A stretch of DNA of 64,000 bases from Stomoxys calcitrans (taxonomy: Eukaryota; Arthropoda; Insecta; Diptera; Muscidae): contig NC_081554.1 of NCBI RefSeq assembly GCF_963082655.1, forward strand, positions 51,648,750 to 51,712,749. The letters are read 5' to 3'. How positions within the stretch are numbered: position 1 is the stretch's first letter; each line of letters starts with the position of its first letter. The notes beneath the pieces are model-generated. The model had not been told where the DNA came from. It was given only the letters and a program-made list of their open reading frames with translations, and ran no database searches. Positions 23,328 through 35,230 of this stretch are shown piece by piece. The position numbers were made by a program, and so were the translations under genes.

Positions 23328-25130
23328 TACTATATTACTGCCTTTAGGCATTTAAAGTACAATCATAAGAGCACCTTTAAAGTAATACCACATTTTGATA
23401 CATAATTGATTGCATTCACAAACAAACTATCCCGAAAAACTCGTATCATCATGACCATTCTGCATAAATTGAAAAAACTTCCATGCGTCAAGCATTCATT
23501 CATAACCAACACGATTTTTTTTTTCTTCTCAAGATTATCCATCGCCAGTTCAAATAACCTCTCAAAACTAAACGAGTCTTCAATCCATCACACTGCACAT
23601 TGATGACATTTTGGTTAATCATTTAAACGTTAAAAAATAGTAAATCGCTTAAATTAACCTTAATTCAGCATTTACTATACAAATAAAATAAAATTGAAAG
23701 GCTTTATTGATGATTGCTATTGCAGATTCGATTTGCATATGCATAGCAGCTGTGGTGTCGATGATTAAACGCACGTAAGTGTAACACAAATTTGAGGTGT
23801 TTGGCATTTGTGTGTCATTTCCGAGCTATCGATCTGTGTAAGCGCCTTGTAATCGAATACGCTCAGTGCATATCAATCATTAACGCTAATGAGCAGAAGC
23901 ACCCTTGCTGATGTCCACAGCAATTCAAACCATTCAGCCGAAAAATGAAATCAATGACAGTATGGAGTGGAGGAATGAATTGATTGATAAACTTTTATGG
24001 AAGCCAAACTACTAAACGATGTTGAACTTGAGGCCGATGATAATTCAGGCTATACCATGGGTTACAACGCCGCTTCACTTATTTTGCAGTGCCTGAAATT
24101 ATTCACCCAAGGTCAAATGCGCCAAAACAAAGTGTATGGCATATATATACAGTTTTTAATATTTTTTGTTTTTTTGGTTAATCATTTTGACTCATTTAAA
24201 TGTAGATGGTATGTTCACAAATACCATCTACATATATGAAATACATTACAAATGATAGTTAACAAGGCAGTACCCTACGGAATCAGGTAACAGAGATGGG
24301 GATTGAATAAACAATTTAATATCTGCAGAGCAATATGGAACTGATAGCATTCTTCTTTCAAACATTAATCTTTTCATGTTTCCGCATCACTTGTACGATG
24401 GTTTAGGCAGCATAACATGATTCAACATATGAGGCAAAGAGCTATTGATCCTTTCCTTCATCAAAAACTTGCATAATTTAAAATTCTATGTCACGCCAAT
24501 TTTCTAGCTACTGTGAATTTTTTCTTTTAGTTTCAAGGTAACGTCTGATTAAAATTTTACTTCAGTGACACCTGCTCATATGAATATTTTTCAGTACACT
24601 ATGTCTTGCATTTAATAGATGTGTACTCAATGTTGCCTAAGCATAGTGAACAGTTAAATTATGAAAAAATTTTAACTAAGTAAGACTGAGTAAGGCTAAA
24701 ATAAAACTGACTCACTTTTTAAACGTTGATTATGTATAAAAATACTGGTATTCCAAATTCTTGATAAAATACCACATATTCGAACCATGACTAATTCTGT
24801 GCAATGCCTACAAATGTTTGAGGTCAACATTGATGAATTCCCAATACCCCCACTATTAGCCTTAATACATGCAAACTGTAATATGACTCGCTTGGACTCG
24901 TTTTACTGAATATTAATTTCGTGTTGAATTTAGCATACAAATTTGATTTGTGACATTCTAATATTATTGAATTATATATATATATGAATTCTTTATGGTC
25001 ATTCTCTATAAGAACATGAAATCTTTGAAGCTTTCTCTGCCCACAATATGGGAGTGAAAAGAAAACAAACAAATATCGGTCGTTTAAATCGAGTTTTATA
25101 TACCCTTCTTTAACTACGTCCGTATTATAT
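23328..25130. other. Single-copy-looking intergenic DNA
   Basis: No transposon of the families seen here and no convincing gene is found. Open frames at 23997-24239 and 24824-25273 are short, lack a signal or motif and end in AT-rich sequence. A TA microsatellite (about 24975-24986) is present. It may hold regulatory DNA or a non-coding gene I cannot recognise. Confidence 0.5.
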
Positions 25131-26435
25131 GACAAAATAAACGAGTGAAAGCGGGCCAAGTTCGGCCGGGCCGTATCTTGGGAACCCACCACCATGGATT
25201 GTGCTAAAATATGGGAGCTATATCTGGTGAAAAACCCATTTGGACCATACTTAGTACAGTTGTTGAAAGTCATAGCAGAACACTGTGTGCAAAATTTCAG
25301 CCAAAAATTGCGGCTTCCATGGACTCAAGCAGTCAAATCGGGAGATCGGTTTATATGGGACCAATGTCGGGTAATAGACCGATTTAGACCTTGGGAAACC
25401 ACCACCATGGATTGTGTTAAAATATGGGAGCTATATCTGGTGAAAGATCGATTTGGACCGTAATTAGTACAGTTATTGAGAGGCATAACATAGCACTATG
25501 TGCAAAATTTCGGCCAGATCGGAATAAAATTGCGGCTTCCAGGAACTCAAGCAGCCAAATCGGCCCAATGACAGGTAATAGACCGATTTAGACCTTGGGA
25601 ACCCACCTCCATGGATTGTGCTAAAATATGGGAGCTATATCTGGTGAAAGATCGATTTGGACCGTAATTAGTACAGTTATTGAGAGTCATAACATAGCAC
25701 TATGTACAAAATTACGGCCAGATCGGAATAAAATTGCGGCTTCCAGGGACTCAAGAAGGCAAATCGAGAGATCGGTTCATATGGGAGCTATACCAGATTA
25801 TAGACCGATTTAGACCGTACTTGGCACAGTTGTTGGAAATCATAACATACCACTATGTGCAAAATTTGGGCCAATTCAGATGAAAATTATAGCTTCCAGT
25901 TGCTCAAGAATTAAAACCGGTAGATAGGTTTATATGGAAGCTATATCAGGTTCTTTACCGATTTAAACCGTACTTGACACAGTTGTTGAAAGTCATAACA
26001 TAACACTTTGTGCAAAATTTCAGCCAAATCGGATAAAAAATGCGGTTTCCAGGAACTCAAGAAGTCAAATCGGGAGATAGGTTTATATGGAAACTACATC
26101 AGGTTCTTGACTGATTTGGGTACTTGGCACAGTTGTTGGAAGTCACAACAGAACACTTTGTGCAAAATTTCAGCCAAATCGGATGAAAATTGAGGCTTCC
26201 AGGGGCTCAAGATGTCAAATTGGGGGATCGGTTTATATGGAAGCTATAACCAAATCTGAACCGGTATTGCTTAATTGCTATACCCAACGAACTACATCAA
26301 TGTGAGGTATCTGTGAAAAATTTCAAGCGGCTAGCTTTACGCGTTGGACCTCTATAGTGATTTTAATAGACGGACGGACATGGCTATATCGACTTAGGAT
26401 GTATTAACGAGACGACCACAAATATATATACTTCA
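25131..26435 (+). repeat. Family A2 element with duplicated left end
   Basis: The left end is GTTCGGCCGGGCCGTATC at about 25161, then a segment CTTGGGAACCCACCACCATG that recurs at about 25391 and 25595, so the left end plus one unit has been duplicated. About six units follow, and then the right arm with ATTTTAATAGACGGACGGAC and ACAAATATATATACTTC. It ends where a D-type left end begins at about 26436. Confidence 0.8.
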
Positions 26436-26561
26436 CTAGTTGGACCGGGCCATCTCCGCTGCGCCTTCTTTTACTTTTTATATGGAACAAAATTGTCCTT
26501 GGAATATTTACTTTCGACAATTAAAGAGCTTTTAGTGAAATACCATGCTACGGGAATAGTA
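26436..26561 (+). repeat. Family D left end, short
   Basis: CACTAGTTGGACCGGGCC and CTCCGCTGCGCCTTCTTTTA match the D left end seen at 18876 and 41946. About 85 bp of other sequence follows before the first MITE. Confidence 0.55.
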
Positions 26562-26796
26562 TTGTGTTGCCCAAAAGGTAATTGCGGATTTTTCATATAG
26601 TCGGCGTTGACAAATCTTTCCACAGCTTGTGACTCTGTAATTGCATTGTTTCTTCTGTCAGTTATCAGCTGTTACTTTTAGCTCGCTTTAGAAAAAAAGT
26701 GTAAAAAAGTATATTTGATTAAAGTTCATTCTAAGTTTTATTAAAAATGCATTTACTTTCTTTTAAAAAATCCGCAATTACTTTTTGGGCAACCCA
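26562..26796 (+). mobile_element. Mariner-derived MITE (copy c)
   Basis: The left end is TTGTGTTGCCCAAAAGG and the right end TTTTTGGGCAACCCA. It is flanked by TA at 26560-26561 and 26797-26798. The internal order matches copy b. Confidence 0.9.
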
Positions 26797-26894
26797 TATA
26801 TAGCTTAACATACAGTTTTACAATATAAGTGCCTTCATCTGAATCCCATATGATCTTTAAGTTTGGATGTAAGTTGTACTCCATTCTTAAAATT

Positions 26895-27132
26895 TTGGGT
26901 TGCCCAAAAAGTAATTGCGGATTTTTCATATAGTCGGCGTTGACAAATTTTTTCACAGCTTGTGACTCTGTAATTGCATTCTTTCTTCGGTCAGTTATCA
27001 GCTGTTACTTTTAGCTTGCTTTAGAAAAAAAGGTGTAAAAAAAGTATATTTGATTAAAGTTCATTCTAAGTTTTATTAAAAATGCATTTACTTTCTTTTA
27101 AAAAATCCGCAATTACTTTTTGGGCAACCCAA
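26895..27132 (+). mobile_element. Mariner-derived MITE (copy d)
   Basis: It runs from TTGGGTTGCCCAAAAAG to GGGCAACCCAA in the same orientation as copy c, 98 bp downstream of it. TA follows at 27133; the left flank reads TT, so the left target base may have mutated. Confidence 0.9.
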
Positions 27133-28415
27133 TACTTTATTTCAGCCCGATAGGAGTGTTTTCGGGGCTGAGGAGGTTCCCCAGACAGTTGGCCCTGAAA
27201 AAATATCAGCATCGTGCTCTTCTCTCAAATACCATTTATTTAAATCCCATATTGTCATTGGTTTTCAGGGGGAGTTTACAGGATGAGGCGTCCCCTAAAC
27301 ACATGATCCCAAAATTGGTGATCAAATGAGTTTTCTAATCTCAAATATCTTTCATTTGAGCCACATATTGGCATGGTGGAAAAATGTTTACCCTTTGCCG
27401 TGAATACATGGTCCTACATTAGGCTATCAAATTTGTATTCCTCTCCCAAATACGTTTATTTGAGCCCCATATTGCGATGGTCAGTAAAAAATTGCTATTT
27501 GTGGAGTATTTTGGGAAAGGCGTAGACCCCCAGATAATTGGTCCTGAAAGTGGGTATCAATTTTTGCTCTACCCCCCAATTCCTTTCATTTAAGCCCCAC
27601 ATTGACATGGTCGGTAAATATGCCCGATTTAGGGGTGTTTTGGGAAGTGGGGTGGTCCCCCAAACACTAAGCCCTGAAAATATATCATCAACGTGATCAT
27701 TTCTCATATATTTGAACCCCATATTGCCATTGGCCTCAAAATTGAATATCAAATTTGTTTTCTAATCTCAAATACCATTCACTTAAACCCCTTATTGAAA
27801 AAGCCAGCAAAAATGTCCGGTTTGGGGTATGGGCCCTAAAAACTATGAAGACCCAAATTGTCCTGGTAAGAAAATACACCCTACTTGAGGATTATTATGG
27901 TGGTGGGACGTCTCCTAGACAGTTGGTCCCGAATGTTGATGCAAGATACATGGTCTACTCCCAAATAACCTTTATTTTAGCTCCACTTTTCCATAGTCCG
28001 CAAACATGACCCTTTTTGGGGGGTGTTTTGGCGGATGGGGCGGCCACTCCGTGATTTGGCTTTGCAAATATATACCAGATTCGTGTTCTACTCTACAATA
28101 CCTCTTATTTGAGCCTCAAATTGCAATGGTCAGCATACACTTCCTATTTGGGTGTTATGGGGACGGGGTGGCCTCATAGACGCTTTTCCCGAACATGGAT
28201 ATCAGATTCGGGCTTTACTTCCAATGATCTTTCATTTGAGTCCCATATTGCCATGGTCGGTAAATATGCCCAATTTAGGGGTGTTTTGGGTGTGGTTGGT
28301 GTTGGTGTGGTCCCCTAAACACGTGGTCCGACAATTGGATATCAGACATCTTAAATACCTTTAATCTGAGTCCCATATTGTCGTGATTGGTGTATATTTT
28401 TTTCGGGTAGGTTTT
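27133..28415 (+). repeat. Family D tandem array
   Basis: About ten units of roughly 125 bp are marked by variants of CCCATATTGCCATGGTCGG (e.g. near 27600, 28244), TTTCATTTGAGCC and GGGTGTTTTGGG. Open frames in it are chance frames. Unit divergence is higher than in the A and C arrays. Confidence 0.85.
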
Positions 28416-28637
28416 GGCCATACTAAGCACCGTTATGGGAAGTGATACCAAAACTCCACGTGCATAATTTCAACCAAATCGGATAAGAATTGCATCCTCT
28501 AGAAGCTAAAGAAATTAAGACCCAAGATTGGTTAATATGGCAGCTATATAAAAACATGGACCGATTTGGCCCATTTGCAATCCCAACCGACCCACACTAA
28601 TAAGAAGTATTTGTGCAAAATTTCAAGCGCCTACCTT
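28416..28637 (+). repeat. Family A fragment, left of LINE insertion
   Basis: One A unit and the beginning of the right arm (AAGTATTTGTGCAAAATTTC) are followed directly by the 3' end of a minus-strand LINE (GGTTAGATTAGG). The A/C-type sequence resumes near 30780, so the LINE probably inserted into this element. Confidence 0.75.
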
Positions 28638-30765
28638 TAGGTTAGATTAGGTTTCAAAGGGTTTCCGCCGCATGCCACTATGGACATCTACCCAAGCCAA
28701 TAATCGGCTTGTTGTGCGCTCAAAAGACTATAAAGTAACCTCGAAAGAGAATATCCAAGTTAGGAATTCCGTGCTACTTTCAAAATCCTTAATTTTTTTC
28801 CGCCACGTCCCTAAGTTGGTTCATGTCTAATATTGTGTCCCCACCCAAGTGCCGGTAATTGTTTGACGCGAAAACAGGGCAATGACGTAGGAAATGCTCC
28901 AACGTCTCATAATCTTCCCCGCATGCCTTATACATGCTATCACTTGCCGCACCGATTTTATATAAGTGAGGTCGTAGTCCTATGTGTCCCGTTATGGCAG
29001 CAATAGCTATACTGACCTCCTTCTTACTTCCATTCATTAATAGCCTCGTCTTCGCAAGATCTGGATCCCCAATGGGATTTTCGTCGTTTCACCGACCGTT
29101 TCGCTATTCCACAGTTTTGCATGCGCTTTAATCGCCCACGCTTTTAACTCGGACTGCGTCGACCCGATAGGCTTCGGATTAACCAAGTTTATTGACGACA
29201 GTCCTCTGGCTTTCACTGCCAAATCGTCTGCCCTTTTATTCCCAGTTACTCCGTTATGGCCCGGCATCCAAACGATGCGGATTTTGCCATCCTCAGAGAA
29301 GGCGTTAATCTCCTTCTTACACTGCAAGACTGTTCGTGACCTTACCGTCCTGGTTGTTATTTTCCTTATGGCAATTTTACTGTGCATAAAGATGTTCACA
29401 CTCGACGTCCTGGCGTTAGTACCACACCACTTCACGCATTCCGTGATCGCCCGGATCTCCGCCTGTAGGACCGTATTATGGTCAGGCAGTCTACAACAGA
29501 TTTCAGTCCCTGGGTTTTCAATGTAGACCCACAAGTCCACAGTTCGTGACCTTACCGTCCTGGTTGTTATTTTCCTTATGGCAATTTTACTGTGCATAAA
29601 GATGTTTACACTCGACGTCCCGGCGTTAGCACCACACCACCTCACGCATTCCGTGCTCGCCCGGATCTCCGCCTGCAGGACCGTATTATGATCAGGCAGT
29701 CTAAAACAGATTTCAGTCCCTGGGTTCTCAACGTAGACCCACAGGCCCACAGTTCATGACCACACCACCTCACGCATTCCGTGATCCCCCGGATCTCCGC
29801 CTGTTGGTCCGTATTACGGTCAGTCTAAACAGATTTTAGTCCCTGGGTTCTTAATGTAGACACACAGGCCCACAGTTCATGACCACACCACCTCACGCAT
29901 TCCGTGATCGCCCGGATTTCCGCCTGTAGGTCCGTATTATGGTCAGGCAGTCTACAACAGATTTCAGTCCCTGGGTTTTCAATGTAGACCCACAGGTACA
30001 CTGTTCGTGACCTTACCGTTTTGGTTGTTATAACCCTTATAGCACTTTTACAGCCCGTAAAGATGTTTACACTCGACGTCCCGGCGTTAGCACCACACCA
30101 CCTCACGCATTCCGTGCTCGCCCGGATCTCCGCCTGCAGGACCGTATTATGATCAGGCAGTCTAAAACAGATTTCAGTCCCTGGGTTCTCAATGTAGACC
30201 CACAGGCCCACAGTTCATGACCACACCACCTCACGCATTCCGTGATCCCCCGGATCTCCGCCTGTTGGTCCGTATTATGGTCAGTCTAAACAGATTTTAG
30301 TCCCTGGGTTCTCAATGTAGACACACAGGCCCACAGTTCATGACCACACCACCTCACGCATTCCGTGATCGCCCGGATCTCTGCCTGTAGGTCCGTATTA
30401 TGGTCAGGCAGTCTACAACAGATTTCAGTCCCTGGGTTTTCAATGTAGACCCACAGGTACACTGTTCGTGACCTTACCCTCCTGGTTGTTATTGTCCTTA
30501 TAGCACTTTTACTGCCCGTAAAGATGTTTACACTCGACGTATCGGCGTTAGCACCATACCACCCTACGAATTCCGTGATCGCCCGGATCTCCGCCTGTAG
30601 GACCGTATTATGGTCAGGCAGTCTTAAACAGATTTCAGTCCCTGGGTTCTCAATGTAGGCCCACAGGCCCACTCTGTCCTCTAGTTGTGATCCATCCGTG
30701 TAACATGATCTTCCAAATGACAATACTGGGGTTCCGTCAATCCATGAGTGTGCCGCTGGCAGCAG
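28638..30765 (-). mobile_element. RNase H-bearing LINE (I/LOA-like) with internal tandem amplification
   Basis: On the minus strand, an RNase H domain appears with SCYTDGSQLEDRVGLWAYI, then VLQAEIRAITE, VNIFTGSKSAIR, IVWMPGHNGVTGNKRADDL and NPKPIGSTQSELKAWA. It is followed by the Cys/His tail YKACGEDYETLEHFLRHC. The usual motifs (DGS, E of AEIRA, D/S of the SKSA region, GHNG with KRADD) are visible, but the middle of the domain is repeated. A frameshift separates the RNase H from the tail near 29037. The 3' end is near 28638. The 5' part is missing. Confidence 0.85.
29490..30655 (-). repeat. 461-bp higher-order duplication inside the RNase H segment
   Basis: The phrase GTCCCTGGGTT occurs at 29506, 29716, 29839, 29967, 30177, 30300, 30428 and 30638. 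The intervals are 210, 123, 128, 210, 123, 128, 210, so a 461-bp composite of three sub-units repeats exactly. The 210-bp interval is in frame (70 codons); 461 is not a multiple of three, so the amplification breaks the reading frame. Confidence 0.95.
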
Positions 30766-30945
30766 TACCTGCGATACACTCTCAAATTGTGTCCGATAAA
30801 GTTCCCATAGAGACCCATCTTCCGATTTTCTTCTTAAACAGCAGTTCTTATTCGATTTTGCGAAAAGTTTTACAAATGATCCCCATGGGGGGAGGACGTA
30901 TAAGATTCGGCCCAGCTCAATTTAACACACTTTTATTTCTTCCCC
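30766..30945 (+). repeat. Family A terminus, right of LINE insertion
   Basis: The sequence resumes with unit-like DNA, then CCATGGGGGGAGGACGTATA, AGATTCGGCCCAGCTCAATT and CACTTTTATTTCTT, a decayed CGGCCGGGCC-type terminus. Confidence 0.6.
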
Positions 30946-31320
30946 TTTAATCTCGTAGCAAAATTTAAAAAAAAAAACTAATTACAACTTATTATAAACA
31001 AAAAATTTTACTTCTTATAGGCATATCTTTAGGATTGAAATTAAACTTACCTTTACTTTTTGTTAAAGTCTCCAAAATATTATTGCTCATCCACACGATA
31101 GGCTACAAAGAAAGACAAAAGAAACCAATACAGCAATGAATATTTATTTTGGCACCTACTTTAAATCTGAATCAATCGAAAATGAATAACAGTGTTGCGA
31201 AACATTTTCAATGAAGTCATTCACAAACAAGTAATTGTATATTCACTGAACAAATATTGGACGATTTATGAAATCATACAAAGATTATTTTTGTTTCTAC
31301 CTGTATCGTAATCCAAAAAT
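30946..31320. other. Stretch with no recognised gene
   Basis: AT-rich DNA with no repeat family that I can assign and no convincing open frame. Confidence 0.45.
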
Positions 31321-31700
31321 ACAAATCTGGTCTTTAAATTTTTGGTCAAGAAAATGGGGGAACGCCCCACCAAAAAAAAAAAAAAAATTGGCCAAACCCA
31401 CTGAAACAGGCAAATATACTGATCGGTACTATGTGGGACTTAAATTAAAGGTATTTGGGAAGTAGAGCCTTTGATACAAACATAAGACGACAAGAGTCAA
31501 TGATGTGTCAGTGATATTAAGACATGGGTCCAAGGATCTGGGGGACGCCCACCCCCACAAATCACCCTTAGTGGGCATACAGGTTAATTAGGACAATCCG
31601 GGACTATAATGAGAGGTATTTGGGAATATAGTACAAATCTGATGTTCAAATACAGAGGCCAAGTTTGAGTGGGAAATGTCAAAACCACGCGAAATGGGCA
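31321..31700 (-). repeat. Diverged family D units
   Basis: Units in reverse orientation are indicated by GGGAACGCCCCACC, GGGACTTAAATTAAAGGTAT and GGGACTATAATGAGAGGTAT. They are more diverged than other D arrays. Confidence 0.6.
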
Positions 31701-32590
31701 TATAGAACTATCGATTTATCGCACAGTAGGATGAGATTGAACACAGCAAGTAAAATTTACCATATGCGAACAGGATAACTCCTTGAAACTTTGTCAAATT
31801 GCAGTTAAATCGGATTATAAATGCGCCTTTTTTGGGACCAAGACTTTTAATCGAGATATCGCTCTATATATAGCAGCTATATGCTAATCTGGATCGATCT
31901 ATACCAAATTGCAGAAATATGTGGAGGGGCTTAACTCAACTCACTGTCCCAAATTTCGGCAACATCGGACAATAAATGCGCTTTTTATCGGCCCAACACA
32001 TTAAATCGAGAGATCGGTCAATATGGCAGCTATATCCAAATCTGGACCGATACGAGTGAAACTGAAGAGGGATGTCGAAGGGCTTTACACAACTCACTAT
32101 CCCAAATTGCGGCGACATCGGACAATAAATGCGCTTTTTATGGTCCCAAAACCTAAATCCGAGATATCAGTCTATATGGCAACTATATCCAAATCTAGAC
32201 CGATCTGTGCCATAATGCAGAAGTATGTCAAGGGGCTTAATTTAACTCACTGTCCCAAATTTCGGCGACATCGGACAATAAATGCGCCTACTATGGGCCC
32301 AAACCCTTAAATCGAGAGATCGGTCTATATGGCACTTATATCCAAATCTGATCCGATCGGGGCCAAATTGAATGTGGATGTCGAGGGACGTAACACAACT
32401 CATTTTCCCAAATTTCAGCAAAATATTTCTATTTTTATTGCTAGATTGTCAATATTGACATGGCTAGATCGTCTTCGATTTTTGCGACGATCAAGAATAT
32501 ATATACTTTATAGCGTCGGAAATGAGTATTTCGATGTGTTGCAATCGGAAGGACAACATCCCCATCCTTCGGTGGTGGGTATAAAAAAAG
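31701..32590 (-). repeat. Family C units with A-type arm
   Basis: Four reverse-orientation C units recur every ~152 bp (AATAAATGCGC near 31973, 32125 and 32278). They end in an A-type right arm (TGACATGGCTAGATCGTC) and terminus (GGTGGTGGGTATAAAA) near 32590. Confidence 0.8.
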
Positions 32591-33170
32591 AAATTTTAAT
32601 ACGATCTTTTGTGAAAGGATTTGGTTAATGGTTCATATACACGTTTGTTGCAGTCGCATACCACTGTGCGTGGTTTCGATATGGTTGTATATGGTAAGCA
32701 AGAAATCGCTTGATGACTAGTAAAGATCGAAAAATACGAGTATGCGGAAGTTTATGGAATCAACTACTTTTCCTTAATTTCAGCTAACAATTTGGGCCAA
32801 AACTCTATTTTCTAATCACTGTACGGGGCAAGTTAAACGCTATTATGCATTGCCCATATAAGCACAAATGTATTGGCCTAAACATCAATTTGAAACATAT
32901 TCCCAAAATTATTGCTGGGTTGCTGATGAATTTGTTTGTCTCCCAAAAGTATGCAACATTTAAATTTTCAGAGTCTAAAATTCAATACAGTACATATTTT
33001 TGTTTTGCCAGCTTCATCAATTAGCATATGAATATTATTTTCGCATTAATTTATTTAATTATAACAAGCATAAAAAAGAACACTACTAGCCAGAATTATG
33101 TGCTGGAATGACAAACACCACAAACATGCATTTAGTACTAATTTATGAAAACAAAATTTGCCAATCGAGA
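32591..33170. other. Upstream flank of Gly-rich gene 1
   Basis: AT-rich single-copy-looking DNA with no repeats of the families seen here. It may contain distal regulatory sequence for the gene at 33241. Confidence 0.45.
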
Positions 33171-33174
33171 TAAA

Positions 33175-33215
33175 TATATAAATGAAGATTTTGTTCAATT
33201 TCTTCTTAAACAGTT
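33175..33215 (+). promoter_or_regulatory. TATA box and putative initiator, Gly-rich gene 1
   Basis: TATATAAA lies at 33175-33182 and ACAGTTC at 33210-33216. The distance from the TATAAA start (33177) to the A of CAGT (33212) is 35 bp, the same as in genes 2 and 3. Confidence 0.7.
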
Positions 33216-33240
33216 CGCATTTACGAAAATCTCTATCAAC

Positions 33241-33480
33241 ATGAAACTATTTGCTGTCTTTGGTATTTTGGCTCTTGGAATAATGGGCGTTAGCGCAGGA
33301 TTCAATGGTGGTTCCTCAGGTTCTGCAGTTGCTACTGCCACTGCTAATGCCGAAGCCAATGCGTTTAATGGTGGTGCTGCAACTGCCAATGCTGCTGCGA
33401 GTGCTAGTGCTGAAGCTGCTGGTGGTGCTGGGCGATTTGGCGCAGGCGGTAGAAGAAATGGAGGAGGTTTTGGTCATTGA
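33241..33480 (+). CDS. Small secreted Gly/Ala/Asn-rich peptide 1
   Basis: 79 residues. I choose ATG 33241 rather than an upstream in-frame start because it opens a signal peptide, MKLFAVFGILALGIMGVSA, with cleavage likely before GFNGG. The mature part has no Cys. An Ala-alternating stretch (ATATANAEANAFNGG, ATANAAASASAEAAGG) is followed by a basic Gly-rich tail (RFGAGGRRNGGGFGH). It belongs with the genes at 40059 and 45219 by signal peptide and promoter layout, but is more diverged. No intron is apparent, and the AATAAA at 33484 lies 4 bp after the stop codon. Function unknown; Gly-rich antimicrobial peptide, cuticle protein and silk- or glue-like protein are candidates. Confidence 0.85.
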   Translation: MKLFAVFGILALGIMGVSAGFNGGSSGSAVATATANAEANAFNGGAATANAAASASAEAAGGAGRFGAGGRRNGGGFGH

Positions 33481-33483
33481 GAA

Positions 33484-33489
33484 AATAAA
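33484..33489 (+). terminator. Poly(A) signal of Gly-rich gene 1
   Basis: AATAAA lies almost immediately after the TGA (33478-33480), implying a very short 3' UTR. Confidence 0.7.
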
Positions 33490-33530
33490 AGTATCAGTAA
33501 ATAAGCAAACTTGTACTAAAAATTTTTAAT

Positions 33531-34590
33531 ATCCAATTCGTATTCTACTCCCCATTGGTATTCTTGTCCCCATTGGTTCAATTTTATATTTGGGTGCTGT
33601 TTTTGGGGTATGGGGAGGGTCTGCCTCCCTTCTGATATCAACGAATTGTATAGCCTTTTGCTCTTTGAAGACCGTATTTGTTATATACTCTCTAATGCCT
33701 TTCATTTGAGTCCCATATTGTCATAATCGTCCAATATGCCTATTGGAGGGGTTTTGGGACAGGCCGGCCCCCTACATACCTGAAGCCAATGTTTATTATC
33801 AAATTAGTATTCTTCTCCTGAATACCTTTCATTTGAGTTTCACATTGCCCCATCGGTCTACTTTTATTTTTGGGTGGTGCTTTTCGGATAAGGGGAAGGA
33901 AGGGTCCGCCTCCCATCCGATATCAACAAATTATAGAGCCTATCGCTACTTTCAGACCATATTCGTAATCTACGCCCTAAAACACTTCATTTGAGTTCTA
34001 TATTATCCCGACCGGTCCACTTTTATTTTTGAGTGGTGCTTTTGGGGTAAAGGGGATAGTCAGCCCCCTAACGATATCAACCAATTTTTAGCCTATTGCT
34101 CCACCCAGACCATATTCGTTATCTGCTCCTTAATACCTTGGAGTGATCATCTTTTTGGGTTTTGGGGCGGGCTTCCCCCTAGGTACCTGAACCCAATGAT
34201 TCTTAACAATTTATTGCTCTACTTTCGAAAACCTTTCATTTGAGTCCCATATTGTTCCCATAGGTCCACTTTAATTTATGGGTAGCTCTTTTGGGGTTAA
34301 GGGGGTAAGTCCGCCTCTTATGATATCAACAAATTTTATAGCCTCCCAGACCATATTCGTTATCAATTCTCTAATACCTTTAATTTGAGTCCCATATTGT
34401 CATTATCGTCCAATATGCCTATTTGAGGGGGTTTTGGGTTCGGGGCGGCCCCCTAGGTAACTGGATCCAATTTCTAATATCAAGTTAAAACTCTACTCTC
34501 GAATACCTTTTATATGAGTCCCAATCGTCCCGATCAGTTTACTTTTATTTTTGGTTGGTGCTTTTAAGGTAAGGGGGAGGGCGGTGAAGG
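33531..34590 (+). repeat. Family D tandem array
   Basis: About eight units carry TTTCATTTGAGTCCCATATT, TATTTTTGGGTGGTGCTTTT and GATATCAAC. It ends against the plus-strand LINE at about 34591. One unit variant has a ~250-bp double period. Confidence 0.8.
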
Positions 34591-35125
34591 TCAGATGACT
34601 GCGGTCAATTAAATTGGTTAACCCGAAGTGTTTCGGGTCGACGCAGTCCGAGTTAAGGGAGGGGGCGACAAATGCGCATGCAATATTGTGGAAGAGCGTA
34701 ACGGTCGGTAGGACGGCGAAAATCCTATGGGGGGATCCAGATCGTGGGAAGACGAAGCTATTACTGAAAGGAAGCAGGAAGGAGGTCAGTATAGCTATTG
34801 GTATCATAACGGTACACATAGGAGTACGAGCTCACTTATGTAAAATCGGTGCGGCAAGTGAAAACATATGTAGGGCATGCGGGAAAGATGATGAGACGTT
34901 GGAGCATTTCCTTTGTCATTGCCCGGCATTCGCTTACAACAGATACCGGTACTTAGGTGGAGGCACAATATCAGACATGAACCAACATAGGGGAGTGGTA
35001 TTGAAAACAATTAAGGATTTTGTAAGTAGCACGGAATTCCTTACTTAAAATTTTCTTTTAGAGGTTACTTTATAGTTTTTAGAGCGCACAACAAGTCGAA
35101 TATTGGCTTAGGTATATGTCCATAG
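34591..35125 (+). mobile_element. RNase H-bearing LINE, 3' end (copy)
   Basis: The plus strand reads FGSTQSELREGATNAHAILW, GDPDRGKTKLLLKGSRKEVS, a Cys/His region (CRACGKDDETLEHFLCHC) and FVSSTEFLT before the stop at 35046. It is followed by the shared 3' UTR (AGTTTTTAGAGCGCACAACA). Most of this is one open frame (34614-35048), so it is the least decayed copy of this domain in the window. It is truncated on its 5' side. Confidence 0.85.
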
Positions 35126-35230
35126 TGACATGGGGCGGATTTGGAACATTTCCTACATCAATGCCCGGCTTTTGCGCTTAATAGACTCCGGCAATTAGGT
35201 GCGGTTACTATACTTGAACCAACATAGGGA
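35126..35230 (+). mobile_element. RNase H-bearing LINE tail, left part (split by family A)
   Basis: It matches the end of the Cys/His domain DNA (GGAACATTTCCTACATCAAT, GAACCAACATAGGGA) and stops at the family A left end. The matching continuation begins at 36337. Confidence 0.8.

Noticed and set aside
24824..25273. 149-codon minus-strand open frame in single-copy-looking DNA
   Set aside because: It begins inside an A2 left end, shows no signal peptide or motif, and crosses the repeat boundary.
25194..26193. Several open frames of 60-90 codons reading like related proteins
   Set aside because: Their similarity comes from the tandem units of family A2, not from coding constraint. The same applies to frames at 57275-57859, 59373-59684 and 60264-60791.
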